Made by a program: the position numbers and the translations under genes. This document shows, in pieces, positions 1 through 8,779 of a stretch of 14,109 nucleotides of DNA. How positions within the stretch are numbered: the stretch's first letter is position 1; each line of letters starts with the position of its first letter. The notes below the pieces were generated by a model. The model searched no databases and was not told the DNA's origin. It was given only the letters and a program-made list of their open reading frames with translations. The stretch comes from Candidatus Cloacimonadota bacterium (lineage in GTDB: Bacteria > Cloacimonadota > Cloacimonadia > JGIOTU-2 > B8-G9). The stretch lies in assembly GCA_003647765.1 (NCBI GenBank), contig QMNM01000010.1, positions 1-14,109 on the forward strand, given 5' to 3'.

Positions 1-895
1 CATAAGAGCTTATCTGATTTGAGAAATAATCAACTGCGGCTTCAATTTCGTCATATTGTGGATGAGTTGGAGGAACTTCACGAATCATTATCTTATCCAC
101 AGAAAGATACTTTGCCCAACAATCTATATGCTTGATATATGTAGCATTAACATCAGGAACAACATGATAAGTATGTATGCCTAAAAAGTCATAAACTAAC
201 TGATCAATCTCTTGGTGAGTTAAGCCAGGATTTTCTTCCCAAACAAGTGTTGTAGATATAGCAATTCCTTGTCCATCAGTCATATAGTTGCCACCAGTGT
301 GAGTAATATCCATTCCATAAACAGGGATGTTATTTACATTACCAAAAACAACCGGGATATTGTCATCATAAGGTCTTGGTCTATTGTATGGAAAATCTGT
401 TATAGCTTGCTCATCATTTCCGTTAAAAATGAACCAAGGTCCGTAATCTCTTATCCAATATGTGTCTGTCTGTGCAATTAAGAAACTACAATTTGCTGTA
501 TTAACACCGTGACTATTATACTGTGAAAGCACATAATTCTGCTGACTTGTGCTACTTACGACAGTTACAACTTCAGTATCTTCTGACATTTCAGCAATAA
601 TGTCATAAGATATGCCGAAAGGATAGCGAATTAAAACGCCTTGCATTGGTTCAAACTCTGCTGGTTGTCTTACAGGTGCAGGTGGAGGGTCAGTTGGCGT
701 AAAGTCCTTTCCTATTTCATCTCTTCTCAATTCCTCTTCTGGTGTCATCCAGTGTGGCAATTCACCTGGATGCTCTTTAAGCCACTGCTTTTGCTCAGAT
801 GTTATATTGCCTGTTGACTCTATATTACTTGCCACAAGTAATACTGAATTGAAAATGAATATTATTGTTATACCGAGCAAGAATATTTTTTTCAT
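1..895 (-). CDS. Secreted peptidyl-arginine/agmatine deiminase-family protein, C-terminus beyond window
   Basis: The minus strand is open from an ATG at 895-893 to the window edge (298 residues, no stop). Residues 1 to about 22 are a signal peptide (MKKIF, then a hydrophobic stretch), so the protein is probably exported. Family marks are WIRDYGPW (146-154), HTGGN (199-203) followed by TDGQG, and KHIDCW (255-260). Asp150, His256 and Asp258 have the same spacing (106, then 2 residues) as the catalytic Asp130, His236 and Asp238 of Porphyromonas gingivalis PPAD, which converts arginine to citrulline. The catalytic Cys should lie about 95 residues after Asp258, outside the window. Free agmatine is an alternative substrate, but a signal peptide argues against a purely cytoplasmic agmatine role. 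An in-frame ATG at 901 is only 2 bases from the AAGGA ribosome-binding site; the ATG at 895 is 8 bases away and is preferred. Transcription is divergent from sppA. Confidence 0.88.
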   Translation of the reverse strand, partial: MKKIFLLGITIIFIFNSVLLVASNIESTGNITSEQKQWLKEHPGELPHWMTPEEELRRDEIGKDFTPTDPPPAPVRQPAEFEPMQGVLIRYPFGISYDIIAEMSEDTEVVTVVSSTSQQNYVLSQYNSHGVNTANCSFLIAQTDTYWIRDYGPWFIFNGNDEQAITDFPYNRPRPYDDNIPVVFGNVNNIPVYGMDITHTGGNYMTDGQGIAISTTLVWEENPGLTHQEIDQLVYDFLGIHTYHVVPDVNATYIKHIDCWAKYLSVDKIMIREVPPTHPQYDEIEAAVDYFSNQISSY

Positions 896-914
896 AGTCA
901 TAATCCTTTTATAT

Positions 915-957
915 TTTTTGACAATATAGCTAGTATTCTACGAAATTGTGTCAAAAA
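915..957. repeat. 9-bp perfect inverted repeat in the divergent intergenic region
   Basis: TTTTTGACA at 915-923 and its exact complement TGTCAAAAA at 949-957 are separated by 25 bases. It lies 20 bases upstream of the deiminase start. It could be an operator, a weak hairpin, or the edge of a lost mobile element, because GGGTCAGGTCT follows at 965-975. Each arm contains TTGACA, but no well-spaced -10 box was found on either strand, so no promoter is called. Confidence 0.4.
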
Positions 958-1015
958 TAAATTTGGGTCAGGTCTAAAAAGCCAACATTACTCTTTTAAA
1001 TACTTATGGGTAGGG

Positions 1016-1054
1016 CTTAGATTTTGGAAACGCAGAACTCTGCGTCTCTGTGGC
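1016..1054. repeat. Dispersed intergenic repeat, copy A
   Basis: This 39-bp stretch upstream of sppA resembles 6840-6876 upstream of glmS. Both begin CTTA-AT-TT (8 of 10 identical) and end in a CTCTG-GTCTCTG-GGC block; 1036-1054 matches 6858-6876 at 15 of 19 positions. It ends 21 bases before the sppA start codon. It could be a small dispersed repeat or a shared leader element; its function is unknown. Confidence 0.45.
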
Positions 1055-1075
1055 AAAAAATATTCAGGAGGAAAA

Positions 1076-3412
1076 ATGTTGAGAAAAAATAATCTTACTT
1101 ATTTCATTACAATTTGCTGGATGCTTTTATTGGCTAATTTATATGCATTACAACAGCCAATTTCGTTCTCTTCTCATCTAAATGACTTCTATTACAATCC
1201 AGCATTATTATCTGCTGATAAGGACAATGGTATAGCTGTTCAAACTTCTTTCTCGGATAATGATGACTTCAATATCTACTTACGGTCATCATCTAGTATA
1301 TCATTTGCATATCTGAATAATGATAAAAAATACTTTATTGGAAATGGCAGTAGAATTTTCAAGAACTTCTATCTTGGCACTGGATTGGAATTCAAAAAAC
1401 ACAAGAAAACAATAAAGAAAATTGGCATAATTTATCGTCCTTTTGATGTTAGCTCTTTTGGAATAGTAGCACAAGGGGTGAATTGGAAGCCAGATTTAAC
1501 TACAGAAATCGCTATTAGACCATTATTCTTCATTCGCAAATACAGCTCTTATCTTAATCTCTTTTTTCAACAACCCATATCTTATGACTATGAAAAAGAT
1601 AAATATCAAGATGATGATTTCATCATTGGTGGACAAGTTGAGCCAATCAATGGATTTCAGATTGAGGCAAGTTATATAAATGATAAAGACAGAACTTATC
1701 AGATAGGTTGTAAAATCAATTTCTCACAATTTGGCACTGCTTTTATTAGCGAAAGAACTTCTGATAACCATTCAGAATATAATATAACCGAGTTTTCCGA
1801 ACGCAAGAAAAGGAGTATATTTTCTATTGGCAAACATACAGCCAAAATAACAATTTCCGGAAATATTTCTCAAGAATATGAGGGATTTTCTATCTTTGGG
1901 CACAAATCTATAACTGACTTTGAAATTATTGAACAAATAGATAAAGCCATTAAAGATAAGAGCATCAACAAAATATTTATAGAGATAAAGCTATTCACCT
2001 GCAATTATGCTTCTTTGGAAGAAATTAGGAATAAATTGCTAAAATTTAAAGAGCAAGGTGGCGAAATTATCTGTTATTTTGAACAGACAGGCAGAGGTGG
2101 TTATTTATTAGCATCCACTGCTGATACAATTATTATGCCAGAATCTGGAATGCTAAATATCACAGGTTTTTATGCAGAGACCCCATTTTACAAAAGATTA
2201 TTGGAAAAAATTGGCATTAAAATAGATGTATTTAAAATCGGCAAATATAAGTCAGCAGATGAGCATTTCACACAAGAGGAATTTACTGAACCTGCTTATG
2301 AAGATTACAGGAAATTATTTGATAGCTATTATGAAACATATATAGAAGAGATTGCAGAAGCTAGGAAAATAATACGCGGAACTGATGCATTAAAGGAAGC
2401 AATTGATAATGGACCTTTTACAGCTGAAGAAGCATTGAAATATAACCTGATTGATAAAATCGGATATAAAAAGGATGCTGAAGAATTATATAAATCAAAA
2501 TCAACAGTAAAAGTAACAAAAGGGACTGTTAATCTGAAAAATGTATATTTTAAGAATTATCATTGGGTTGAGGCACCAAAGATAATGGTAATCAATGCAA
2601 TAGGCACAATTATTACAGGCAAAAGTCAAAAAAATCCTTTCTCTATACCGTTTTTGGGAAGGAAATTTTTCGGCTCAGACACTTTTAGTGAAATGATTGA
2701 AAAAGGGAAAAAGGATAGGAATGTCAAAGCAATTGTAGTAAGAATAAATAGTCCAGGCGGTTCTGCACTTGCTTCTGATTTGATGTGGCATAAAATTTAT
2801 CAACTAAATAAAGAAAAGCCCGTTATAATTAGTATGAATGGTGTTGCAGCTTCTGGAGGTTATTACATTGCTTCAGCTGGAACAAAAATATTTGCTGATA
2901 AAATGACAATAACTGGTAGCATTGGTGTCATTTCAATGAGACCTAATTTCTCCGGATTATACAGCAAATTAGGAATAAATAAGCAGGTTATAAGACACGG
3001 TAAAAATTCTGGTATGTTCCATACTTGCGAAAATCTAACTGATGACGAAACAGCAAAATTTAATAAGCTTACAAAGGATTGGTATAATCTATTCACAAAA
3101 AGAGTATCTTGTGGACGCAATGGATTAACTCAAAATGAAGTAGATAGTTTAGGACAGGGAAAAGTTTATATTGCAAGAGAAGCCGAGAAATGCGGACTCA
3201 TTGATGATATTGGCGGACTTTATGATGCTATTGAGTTTGCAAGAAAAATTGCTGGATTGGATGATTATTATGAAATCACATTCTGTCCTGAGCCAAAACA
3301 ACTGTTCAAGGGTCTAACTGATATTATAGACAGCAGAAGTATATTTTACATTCCTGATTTCGGAGATATGATTTTTCATTCAGATATTGACGAGGATATA
3401 TTAAAAGATTAG
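1076..3412 (+). CDS. sppA: Signal peptide peptidase SppA (67K-type, family S49) with N-terminal barrel-like domain
   Basis: This 778-residue serine protease of the S49 family would cleave leftover signal peptides or other membrane-associated peptides. Residues 1-24 form a signal peptide ending in LYA. Residues 25 to about 250 are rich in alternating polar and hydrophobic strands and carry NPALL (41-45), a motif common near the N-terminus of FadL/PorV-like outer-membrane barrels. Two S49 repeats follow, roughly 255-470 and 505-760. The general base is Lys392 in GKYKSADE and the nucleophile is Ser593 in AASGGYY. They are 201 residues apart, against 200 in E. coli SppA (Lys209, Ser409), so the double-domain protease is complete. 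E. coli SppA has 618 residues; the surplus is the N-terminal domain. The start has a strong AGGAGG site 4 bases upstream. The protease assignment is firm; the barrel assignment is inferred from sequence pattern only. Confidence 0.93.
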   Translation: MLRKNNLTYFITICWMLLLANLYALQQPISFSSHLNDFYYNPALLSADKDNGIAVQTSFSDNDDFNIYLRSSSSISFAYLNNDKKYFIGNGSRIFKNFYLGTGLEFKKHKKTIKKIGIIYRPFDVSSFGIVAQGVNWKPDLTTEIAIRPLFFIRKYSSYLNLFFQQPISYDYEKDKYQDDDFIIGGQVEPINGFQIEASYINDKDRTYQIGCKINFSQFGTAFISERTSDNHSEYNITEFSERKKRSIFSIGKHTAKITISGNISQEYEGFSIFGHKSITDFEIIEQIDKAIKDKSINKIFIEIKLFTCNYASLEEIRNKLLKFKEQGGEIICYFEQTGRGGYLLASTADTIIMPESGMLNITGFYAETPFYKRLLEKIGIKIDVFKIGKYKSADEHFTQEEFTEPAYEDYRKLFDSYYETYIEEIAEARKIIRGTDALKEAIDNGPFTAEEALKYNLIDKIGYKKDAEELYKSKSTVKVTKGTVNLKNVYFKNYHWVEAPKIMVINAIGTIITGKSQKNPFSIPFLGRKFFGSDTFSEMIEKGKKDRNVKAIVVRINSPGGSALASDLMWHKIYQLNKEKPVIISMNGVAASGGYYIASAGTKIFADKMTITGSIGVISMRPNFSGLYSKLGINKQVIRHGKNSGMFHTCENLTDDETAKFNKLTKDWYNLFTKRVSCGRNGLTQNEVDSLGQGKVYIAREAEKCGLIDDIGGLYDAIEFARKIAGLDDYYEITFCPEPKQLFKGLTDIIDSRSIFYIPDFGDMIFHSDIDEDILKD

Positions 3413-3421
3413 ATGACCGTG

Positions 3422-3465
3422 AAACCCGACTCGAGTTCAAAGAACCCGAGTCGAGTTTCTGTTTT
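3422..3465 (+). terminator. Probable Rho-independent terminator of sppA
   Basis: Ten bases after the sppA stop, 3422-3437 and 3443-3458 can form a 16-bp stem with two C-A mismatches and a 5-base loop. A short CTGTTTT tract follows. Each arm contains a near-palindromic CGA-TCGAG core, so the arms also read as near-identical direct repeats. The modest T-run keeps confidence moderate. Confidence 0.65.
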
Positions 3466-3514
3466 CAAGTAATATTAACGAATTAACAAAATCCTATGTC
3501 GTTAGGGGGCAGAT

Positions 3515-6500
3515 ATGAAATTTATTGCTGATTTTCACATTCATTCGCATTTTTCTATAGCGACAAGTAAGAAACTTATTCCAGAAAATCTTGTGAAATG
3601 GGCGCAATTAAAAGGAATAAAGCTTGTTGGTACAGGAGATTTTGTCCATCCTGGCTGGATGAAGGAATTAAAGGAAAAAATAGAACCAGCAGAGCAAGGA
3701 CTATTTAGGATTAAAAATGAATATAGAAATGATAAACTACATGTTTTCAGTTCTTGCAAAGATGAAGTGAGATTCATTCTTACAGCAGAGATAAGCAACA
3801 TCTATAAAAAGCAAGGGGAAGTTCGTAAAGTGCATAATCTCATCTTTGTTCCTGACTTTACTATTGCAGAGAAAATTCAAAAAGCATTGGCAAAAATTGG
3901 CAATATTACTTCTGATGGCAGGCCCATTTTAGGATTGGATTCTAAAAACCTATTAGAGATTGTATTAGAATCATCTGATGATGCATTTTTAATTCCAGCT
4001 CATATATGGACGCCATGGTTCTCGGTTCTCGGCTCAAAATCAGGATTTGACAATATAACAGAATGTTACGATGAACTGACTGATTACATTTTTGCTGTGG
4101 AAACCGGGCTGTCTTCAGACCCTCCAATGAATTGGATGTGTAGTTTCTTGGACAGATTTACTATTGTTTCCAATTCTGATGCACATTCCCCTGAAAAATT
4201 AGGCAGAGAAGCAAATATATTTGATACTGAACTATCTTACAATTCTGTAAAAGAAGCAATGAAAACTGGCAATCCCAAAAATTTTCTTGGCACTATTGAG
4301 TTCTTTCCGCAAGAAGGTAAATATCATTTTGACGGACATAGAAAATGTGGTATTAGATGGAGTCCTATACAAACATTGCAAAATGATGGAATATGTCCAG
4401 AATGTCATAAAAAGGTAACTATCGGTGTTATGAATAGAGTTGCACAACTGGCTGATAGAGAGAATTGTTATGAAAGAAGGAATAGGCATCCATTTTACTC
4501 ACTTATCCCTCTTAAAGAAATAATTGCTGAATTTCTACATATCGGAGTAAGCGCGAAAAGTGTTGATAGAACATATAATTCTCTCCTAGAAAAAGCTGGC
4601 TCAGAATTTACTATACTATTAGACATTCCAGAAGAGGAGTTAAAAAACATAATGAATAAAGAACTTGCTCAAGGCATAATTAGAATGCGAAAAGGAAATG
4701 TCTATATAGAAGAGGGTTATGATGGTGAATTTGGTAAAATAAAGGTATTTAACAAACAACTAAAAGCACACACTTCACAAAAGAAAATGTTTGGTAGTAT
4801 ATCAACCGAAAATCAAGAAGCAAAAGAGAAAACCATTATCCACATAGGATTTAATCTTAAAGAGTATAAGAGATTAGTCCAAAAAATGAAAACTCGGCAA
4901 TCTGACGATATTTCTGAAGTTAAAGAAAAGAAGAAAAATTTCATCTCTTTGAACACTCAACAAGAGAAAGCAATAGAACATCATTCTGGACCCATTTTAA
5001 TTATAGCAGGGCCAGGTACAGGAAAAACTCTAACTCTTACATCAAGGATTGCTCATTTAATCCGTAATAGACATATTAAGCCAGAGCATATACTTGCAAT
5101 AACTTTTACAAATAAAGCATCAATGGAAATGAAAGAACGATTAAATCATTTATTAGAAGATGAGCATATTATAGCAGATTTAAATGTTTCTACTTTTCAT
5201 TCTTTTGGACTCTCTATTCTAAAAGAGCATTGTAATAAATTTGGAAGAGATAGTAATTTCTCTATTTTAGACGAAGAGGAAAAGAAACAGGCATTTTCCA
5301 AAATCGGTATAACTCAAAAAGAGATTAATTCTTATGTCAAAAAGATAACTTCTGCAAAGCAACTTGTTAAGTCATATAAAGACATATCTGACGAAAATTT
5401 TGCTAGGATATATAAAAAATATGAGCAATTACTTAAAAAATATAATGCTTTTGATATTGATGATTTAATCTATTATCCAGTCAAATTATTGTCGGAGTTT
5501 TCTGATATTGCTAATCAATATAGAGAGAAATATCAATGGATACTTGTGGACGAATATCAAGATATAAACTATGCTCAATATCAGTTTATACGATTATTAG
5601 CACCTAATAAACATTCCAATTTATCAGTGATTGGAGATCCAAATCAAGCAATTTATGGTTTTCGTGGTGCGAATGTGAAATTCATTAAGGACTTTACAAA
5701 TGATTATCCAAATGCAACTGTGTATATACTACAAAAAAGCTATCGTTGTTCTGACAGAATTTTAAAGGCATCGGATCAAGTAATAGGCAATATTTCTAAA
5801 ACTATGTTAAAAGGAATGGAATCAGGCATTAGGATCAACATTGCTGAGAATGCTACTGATAAAAGTGAAGCAGAATTTGTTGCTCGCACAATAGAAAGTA
5901 TGATGGGTGGATTACGGTTCTTTTCTATAGATAGTCAGGTAGCGGATGGATATAAAACATTGGGTATGGAAGGGCTATCAGATTTTGCTGTGCTGTGCAG
6001 AATCAATAGGCAAATGGACGCCATAGAAAAAGCATTTATTGACCATAGTATCCCATATCAAAAAATTACGAATAAACCATTTTTCCAACAGAGACCTGTC
6101 AACACGATCATTGATTTCTTGAAATTATCTATGAACCTCAAAAATGATATTATTTTGGACAAATTAGCAAAACAGTTAAGTGCAAATCACAAAGTTAATA
6201 TAGATAATTTAAGAAATTTTGCTGATACTTTACAAAATATGGCAATTAGTAAAGCAGTAAAAATGATTGTAAGTAATTATCTTAAAGATGAAACGGATAA
6301 TGTATTGATTAAAGAATTGTTAAACATTACACATGATTTTGGGAAAAATGCCAAGGAATTTATTAGATATACAATATTAGGCAGTGGTATAGATGCTTAT
6401 AAATCTGATGTAGAGAATGTTGCATTGATGAGTATTCATTCGGCTAAAGGATTGGAGTTTAAAACTGTTTTTATAGTGGGTTGTGAGAATGGATTATTGC

Positions 6501-6760
6501 CTTATACGATTTTCAATGCGCATGGAATAGACCTTGATGAAGAAAGACGGCTCTTTTATGTAGGAATGACAAGGGCAAAAAAATTCCTATTTCTTACTTA
6601 TGCAAAAAAGAGGATGCTTTTTGGACAGATAATGAATTTAAGTAAAAGTCCTTATTTATCTGATATAGAAAAAGAGTTGGTGAAATTATCAAAATCCGAG
6701 TATAAGAAGCCAAAAAAGAAAAAGCATGATGATCAGGAGACCTTATTTTCCCTGAAATAA
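3515..6760 (+). CDS. Endonuclease Q-like PHP nuclease fused to UvrD/Rep-family helicase
   Basis: This 1081-residue protein joins two repair activities. Residues 1 to about 412 match endonuclease Q, which nicks DNA 5' of deaminated bases (uracil, hypoxanthine) and abasic sites. The PHP metal ligands are visible: His8 and His10 (FHIHSH), Asp42 and His45 (GDFVH), Glu92, His107, His163, Asp222 and His224 (SDAHS). A zinc-binding segment has Cys278, Cys294 and Cys297 with His275 nearby. The EndoQ C-terminal signature EEGYDGEFGKIKVF is at 399-412. A charged linker (about 413-476) leads to a superfamily-1 helicase: Q-motif LNTQQEKAI, Walker A GPGTGKT (499-505), Walker B DEYQD (679-683), GDPNQAIYGFRG (from 707), a C-terminal HSAKGLEF motif, and motif VI GMTRAKK (Arg1020). 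All key residues are present and the frame is continuous. The start has an AGGGGG site. Coupled nicking and unwinding is an inference; the domain calls are firm. Confidence 0.92.
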   Translation: MKFIADFHIHSHFSIATSKKLIPENLVKWAQLKGIKLVGTGDFVHPGWMKELKEKIEPAEQGLFRIKNEYRNDKLHVFSSCKDEVRFILTAEISNIYKKQGEVRKVHNLIFVPDFTIAEKIQKALAKIGNITSDGRPILGLDSKNLLEIVLESSDDAFLIPAHIWTPWFSVLGSKSGFDNITECYDELTDYIFAVETGLSSDPPMNWMCSFLDRFTIVSNSDAHSPEKLGREANIFDTELSYNSVKEAMKTGNPKNFLGTIEFFPQEGKYHFDGHRKCGIRWSPIQTLQNDGICPECHKKVTIGVMNRVAQLADRENCYERRNRHPFYSLIPLKEIIAEFLHIGVSAKSVDRTYNSLLEKAGSEFTILLDIPEEELKNIMNKELAQGIIRMRKGNVYIEEGYDGEFGKIKVFNKQLKAHTSQKKMFGSISTENQEAKEKTIIHIGFNLKEYKRLVQKMKTRQSDDISEVKEKKKNFISLNTQQEKAIEHHSGPILIIAGPGTGKTLTLTSRIAHLIRNRHIKPEHILAITFTNKASMEMKERLNHLLEDEHIIADLNVSTFHSFGLSILKEHCNKFGRDSNFSILDEEEKKQAFSKIGITQKEINSYVKKITSAKQLVKSYKDISDENFARIYKKYEQLLKKYNAFDIDDLIYYPVKLLSEFSDIANQYREKYQWILVDEYQDINYAQYQFIRLLAPNKHSNLSVIGDPNQAIYGFRGANVKFIKDFTNDYPNATVYILQKSYRCSDRILKASDQVIGNISKTMLKGMESGIRINIAENATDKSEAEFVARTIESMMGGLRFFSIDSQVADGYKTLGMEGLSDFAVLCRINRQMDAIEKAFIDHSIPYQKITNKPFFQQRPVNTIIDFLKLSMNLKNDIILDKLAKQLSANHKVNIDNLRNFADTLQNMAISKAVKMIVSNYLKDETDNVLIKELLNITHDFGKNAKEFIRYTILGSGIDAYKSDVENVALMSIHSAKGLEFKTVFIVGCENGLLPYTIFNAHGIDLDEERRLFYVGMTRAKKFLFLTYAKKRMLFGQIMNLSKSPYLSDIEKELVKLSKSEYKKPKKKKHDDQETLFSLK

Positions 6761-6832
6761 TGCATTAGTTATACATCGGCTAAACATTTTCCTGGCATTA
6801 GATTATTAAATAGATTGATAACTAAAATTATT
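6756..6832. repeat. Interrupted inverted repeat after the EndoQ-UvrD gene
   Basis: AATAAT (6756-6761) and TTAGTTAT (6765-6772) are complementary, in order, to ATAACTAA (6818-6825) and ATTATT (6827-6832), with a 45-base loop. It overlaps the stop codon of the upstream gene. It lacks GC pairs and a T-run, so it is a poor terminator and may be a chance match in AT-rich DNA. Confidence 0.25.
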
Positions 6833-6839
6833 CCGTGTC

Positions 6840-6876
6840 CTTAAATCTTACTCTGTGTTCTCTGTGTCTCTGAGGC
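6840..6876. repeat. Dispersed intergenic repeat, copy B
   Basis: This 37-bp copy matches the element at 1016-1054 upstream of sppA in its first 10 bases (8 identical) and last 17 bases (15 identical), with a 2-base length difference in the middle. It ends 61 bases before the glmS start. No protein is encoded here. Confidence 0.45.
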
Positions 6877-6937
6877 TAATAATTAATGAAAAGGTTTGTA
6901 AAAGTTTCTTTTTAAGTGTAATTAAAAGGGGTCAAAA

Positions 6938-8776
6938 ATGTGTGGAATAGTTGGATATGTTGGTAATCGTGAAGCATTGCCAATTCTAATACAAGGCATA
7001 AAGTGTCTTGAATATCGTGGTTATGATTCAGCAGGTGTGGCAATTATCAATAATGAGCAAAAATTAGTAATTCATAAATGTAAAGGTAAAATAGTAGATT
7101 TAGAGAGAAGTTTTCCAAAAAATCTAAATTTTCAAGGTAATATTGGTATATCTCATACTCGCTGGGCTACTCATGGAAAATCCACAGAAGAAAATGCGCA
7201 TCCTCATACAGATTGCACAGGTAATATTGCTCTTGTCCATAACGGTATTATAGAGAATTATAAAAAATTACGAGCAATGCTAAAAAAAGAAGGGCATAGA
7301 TTTGTCAGTGAGACAGATACGGAAATTCTAGCTCATTTAATTGAAAAATATTATAACAACAATAATGATTTACATTTAGCAGTCCAATGCGCATTGAATT
7401 TAGTACAAGGGACTTTTGGTATTGTTGTGATAGATAGAGCTAATCCACAAAAGATTGTTGCGGCAAGAAGAGGCAGTCCATTGATAATTGGAATTGGCAA
7501 TGGCGAGAATTTTGTCGCTTCTGATGTAAGTGCTTTGATTTCTCATACAAAAAGTGTTATCTATTTAGACGATAATGAAACAGTGGAGATAACTAAAGAT
7601 AGGTATATTATCAAGAATTTGGAGAATGCAGAGATTGAAAAAGAGATTTCAAGTGTGTCCTGGGATGTATCTGATATTTCCAAAAAGGGCTTTAACCATT
7701 TTATGTTGAAAGAGATTTTTGAACAGCCAGAATCTATTACTAATGCGTTTCGTGGAAGATTTATGGAGAATTTAGATACAGCACGATTAGGCGGTTTGCA
7801 ACTTAGTGCTAACGAATTACTGAAAATAAAACATATCCAGATAGTTGCTTGCGGCACTTCTTGGCATGCTGGACTTATAGGTAAATATTTATTGGAGGAT
7901 ATAGCGCGTATACCTGTAAAAGTAGAATATGCATCTGAGTATCGTTATCATAATCCAGTAATTCCGTCTGATACTCTTGTAATAGCGATTAGTCAGTCAG
8001 GTGAAACTGCTGATACTCTTGCCGCTTTGAGAGAAGCAAAAGCAAGAGGTGCAAAAGTTATAGGCATTACTAATGTCATTGGCAGTACAATTGCCAGAGA
8101 AACAGATAGTGGAAGTTATATTCACGCTGGAGCAGAAATTGGTGTTGCCTCAACAAAAGCATTTACTTCTCAAATTACTATTCTTATACTACTTTCTATC
8201 ATTTTAGGCAGAATGAAAAGTATATCCCCTATGGAAGGCAGAGAATATATTGAGGAATTAAAAAAAATTCCGGATAAGGTCCAACACATTTTAGATAAGA
8301 ATGATGAAATCAGAGAAATTGCGAAGATTTACAAACATGCAAAAAATGCACTTTATTTGGGTCGCGGCGTCAACTTTCCTGTTGCATTAGAAGGTGCATT
8401 GAAATTAAAAGAGATCTCTTATGTTCATGCAGAGGGCTATCCAGCCGCAGAAATGAAACACGGTCCTATAGCTTTAATTGATAAAAATATGCCTGTATTT
8501 TTTATTGTTATTAAGGATTTTATACATGATAAAGTTATAAACAATATGGAAGAGGTAAAAGCACGGTCAGGTAAAATTATTGCTATCGCTAATGAAAACG
8601 ACATTGCTGTGGAAAAATTAGCAGACAGTATAATTACTATTCCAAAAACATTGTCTAATCTGTCGCCATTATTAACAGTTATACCATTACAATTATTAGC
8701 ATATCATATAGCAGTATTGCGAGGATGTAATGTTGATCAACCAAGAAATCTAGCAAAGAGTGTTACAGTTGAATAA
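6938..8776 (+). CDS. glmS: Glutamine-fructose-6-phosphate aminotransferase (isomerizing)
   Basis: This cytoplasmic enzyme makes glucosamine-6-phosphate from fructose-6-phosphate and glutamine, the entry step to UDP-GlcNAc for peptidoglycan and lipopolysaccharide. It has 612 residues, against 609 in E. coli. It begins MCGIVGYVG, so Cys2 becomes the N-terminal nucleophile after Met removal. The glutaminase domain shows HTRWATHG, LVHNGIIEN and SETDTE. Two SIS sugar-isomerase domains follow, with ACGTSWHA, ISQSGETADT and ASTKAFTSQ, then EMKHGPIAL (His508). The C-terminus is the canonical NLAKSVTVE with Lys607 as the Schiff-base lysine. Everything needed for activity is present. The site AGGGG lies 6 bases before the start. 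The 177-base upstream gap is too short and lacks the recognisable core of a glmS ribozyme, so regulation by that route is unlikely. recO follows after 3 bases, suggesting one transcript. Confidence 0.98.
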   Translation: MCGIVGYVGNREALPILIQGIKCLEYRGYDSAGVAIINNEQKLVIHKCKGKIVDLERSFPKNLNFQGNIGISHTRWATHGKSTEENAHPHTDCTGNIALVHNGIIENYKKLRAMLKKEGHRFVSETDTEILAHLIEKYYNNNNDLHLAVQCALNLVQGTFGIVVIDRANPQKIVAARRGSPLIIGIGNGENFVASDVSALISHTKSVIYLDDNETVEITKDRYIIKNLENAEIEKEISSVSWDVSDISKKGFNHFMLKEIFEQPESITNAFRGRFMENLDTARLGGLQLSANELLKIKHIQIVACGTSWHAGLIGKYLLEDIARIPVKVEYASEYRYHNPVIPSDTLVIAISQSGETADTLAALREAKARGAKVIGITNVIGSTIARETDSGSYIHAGAEIGVASTKAFTSQITILILLSIILGRMKSISPMEGREYIEELKKIPDKVQHILDKNDEIREIAKIYKHAKNALYLGRGVNFPVALEGALKLKEISYVHAEGYPAAEMKHGPIALIDKNMPVFFIVIKDFIHDKVINNMEEVKARSGKIIAIANENDIAVEKLADSIITIPKTLSNLSPLLTVIPLQLLAYHIAVLRGCNVDQPRNLAKSVTVE

Positions 8777-8779
8777 ACT

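Noticed and set aside
918-954. Divergent promoters based on TTGACA in each arm of the inverted repeat
   Set aside because: No -10 hexamer was found at 16-18 bases on either strand; the closest TATATT on the minus strand is 20 bases away.
6761-6937. glmS ribozyme upstream of glmS
   Set aside because: I could not find the conserved ribozyme core or cleavage-site context, and the gap is short and AT-rich.
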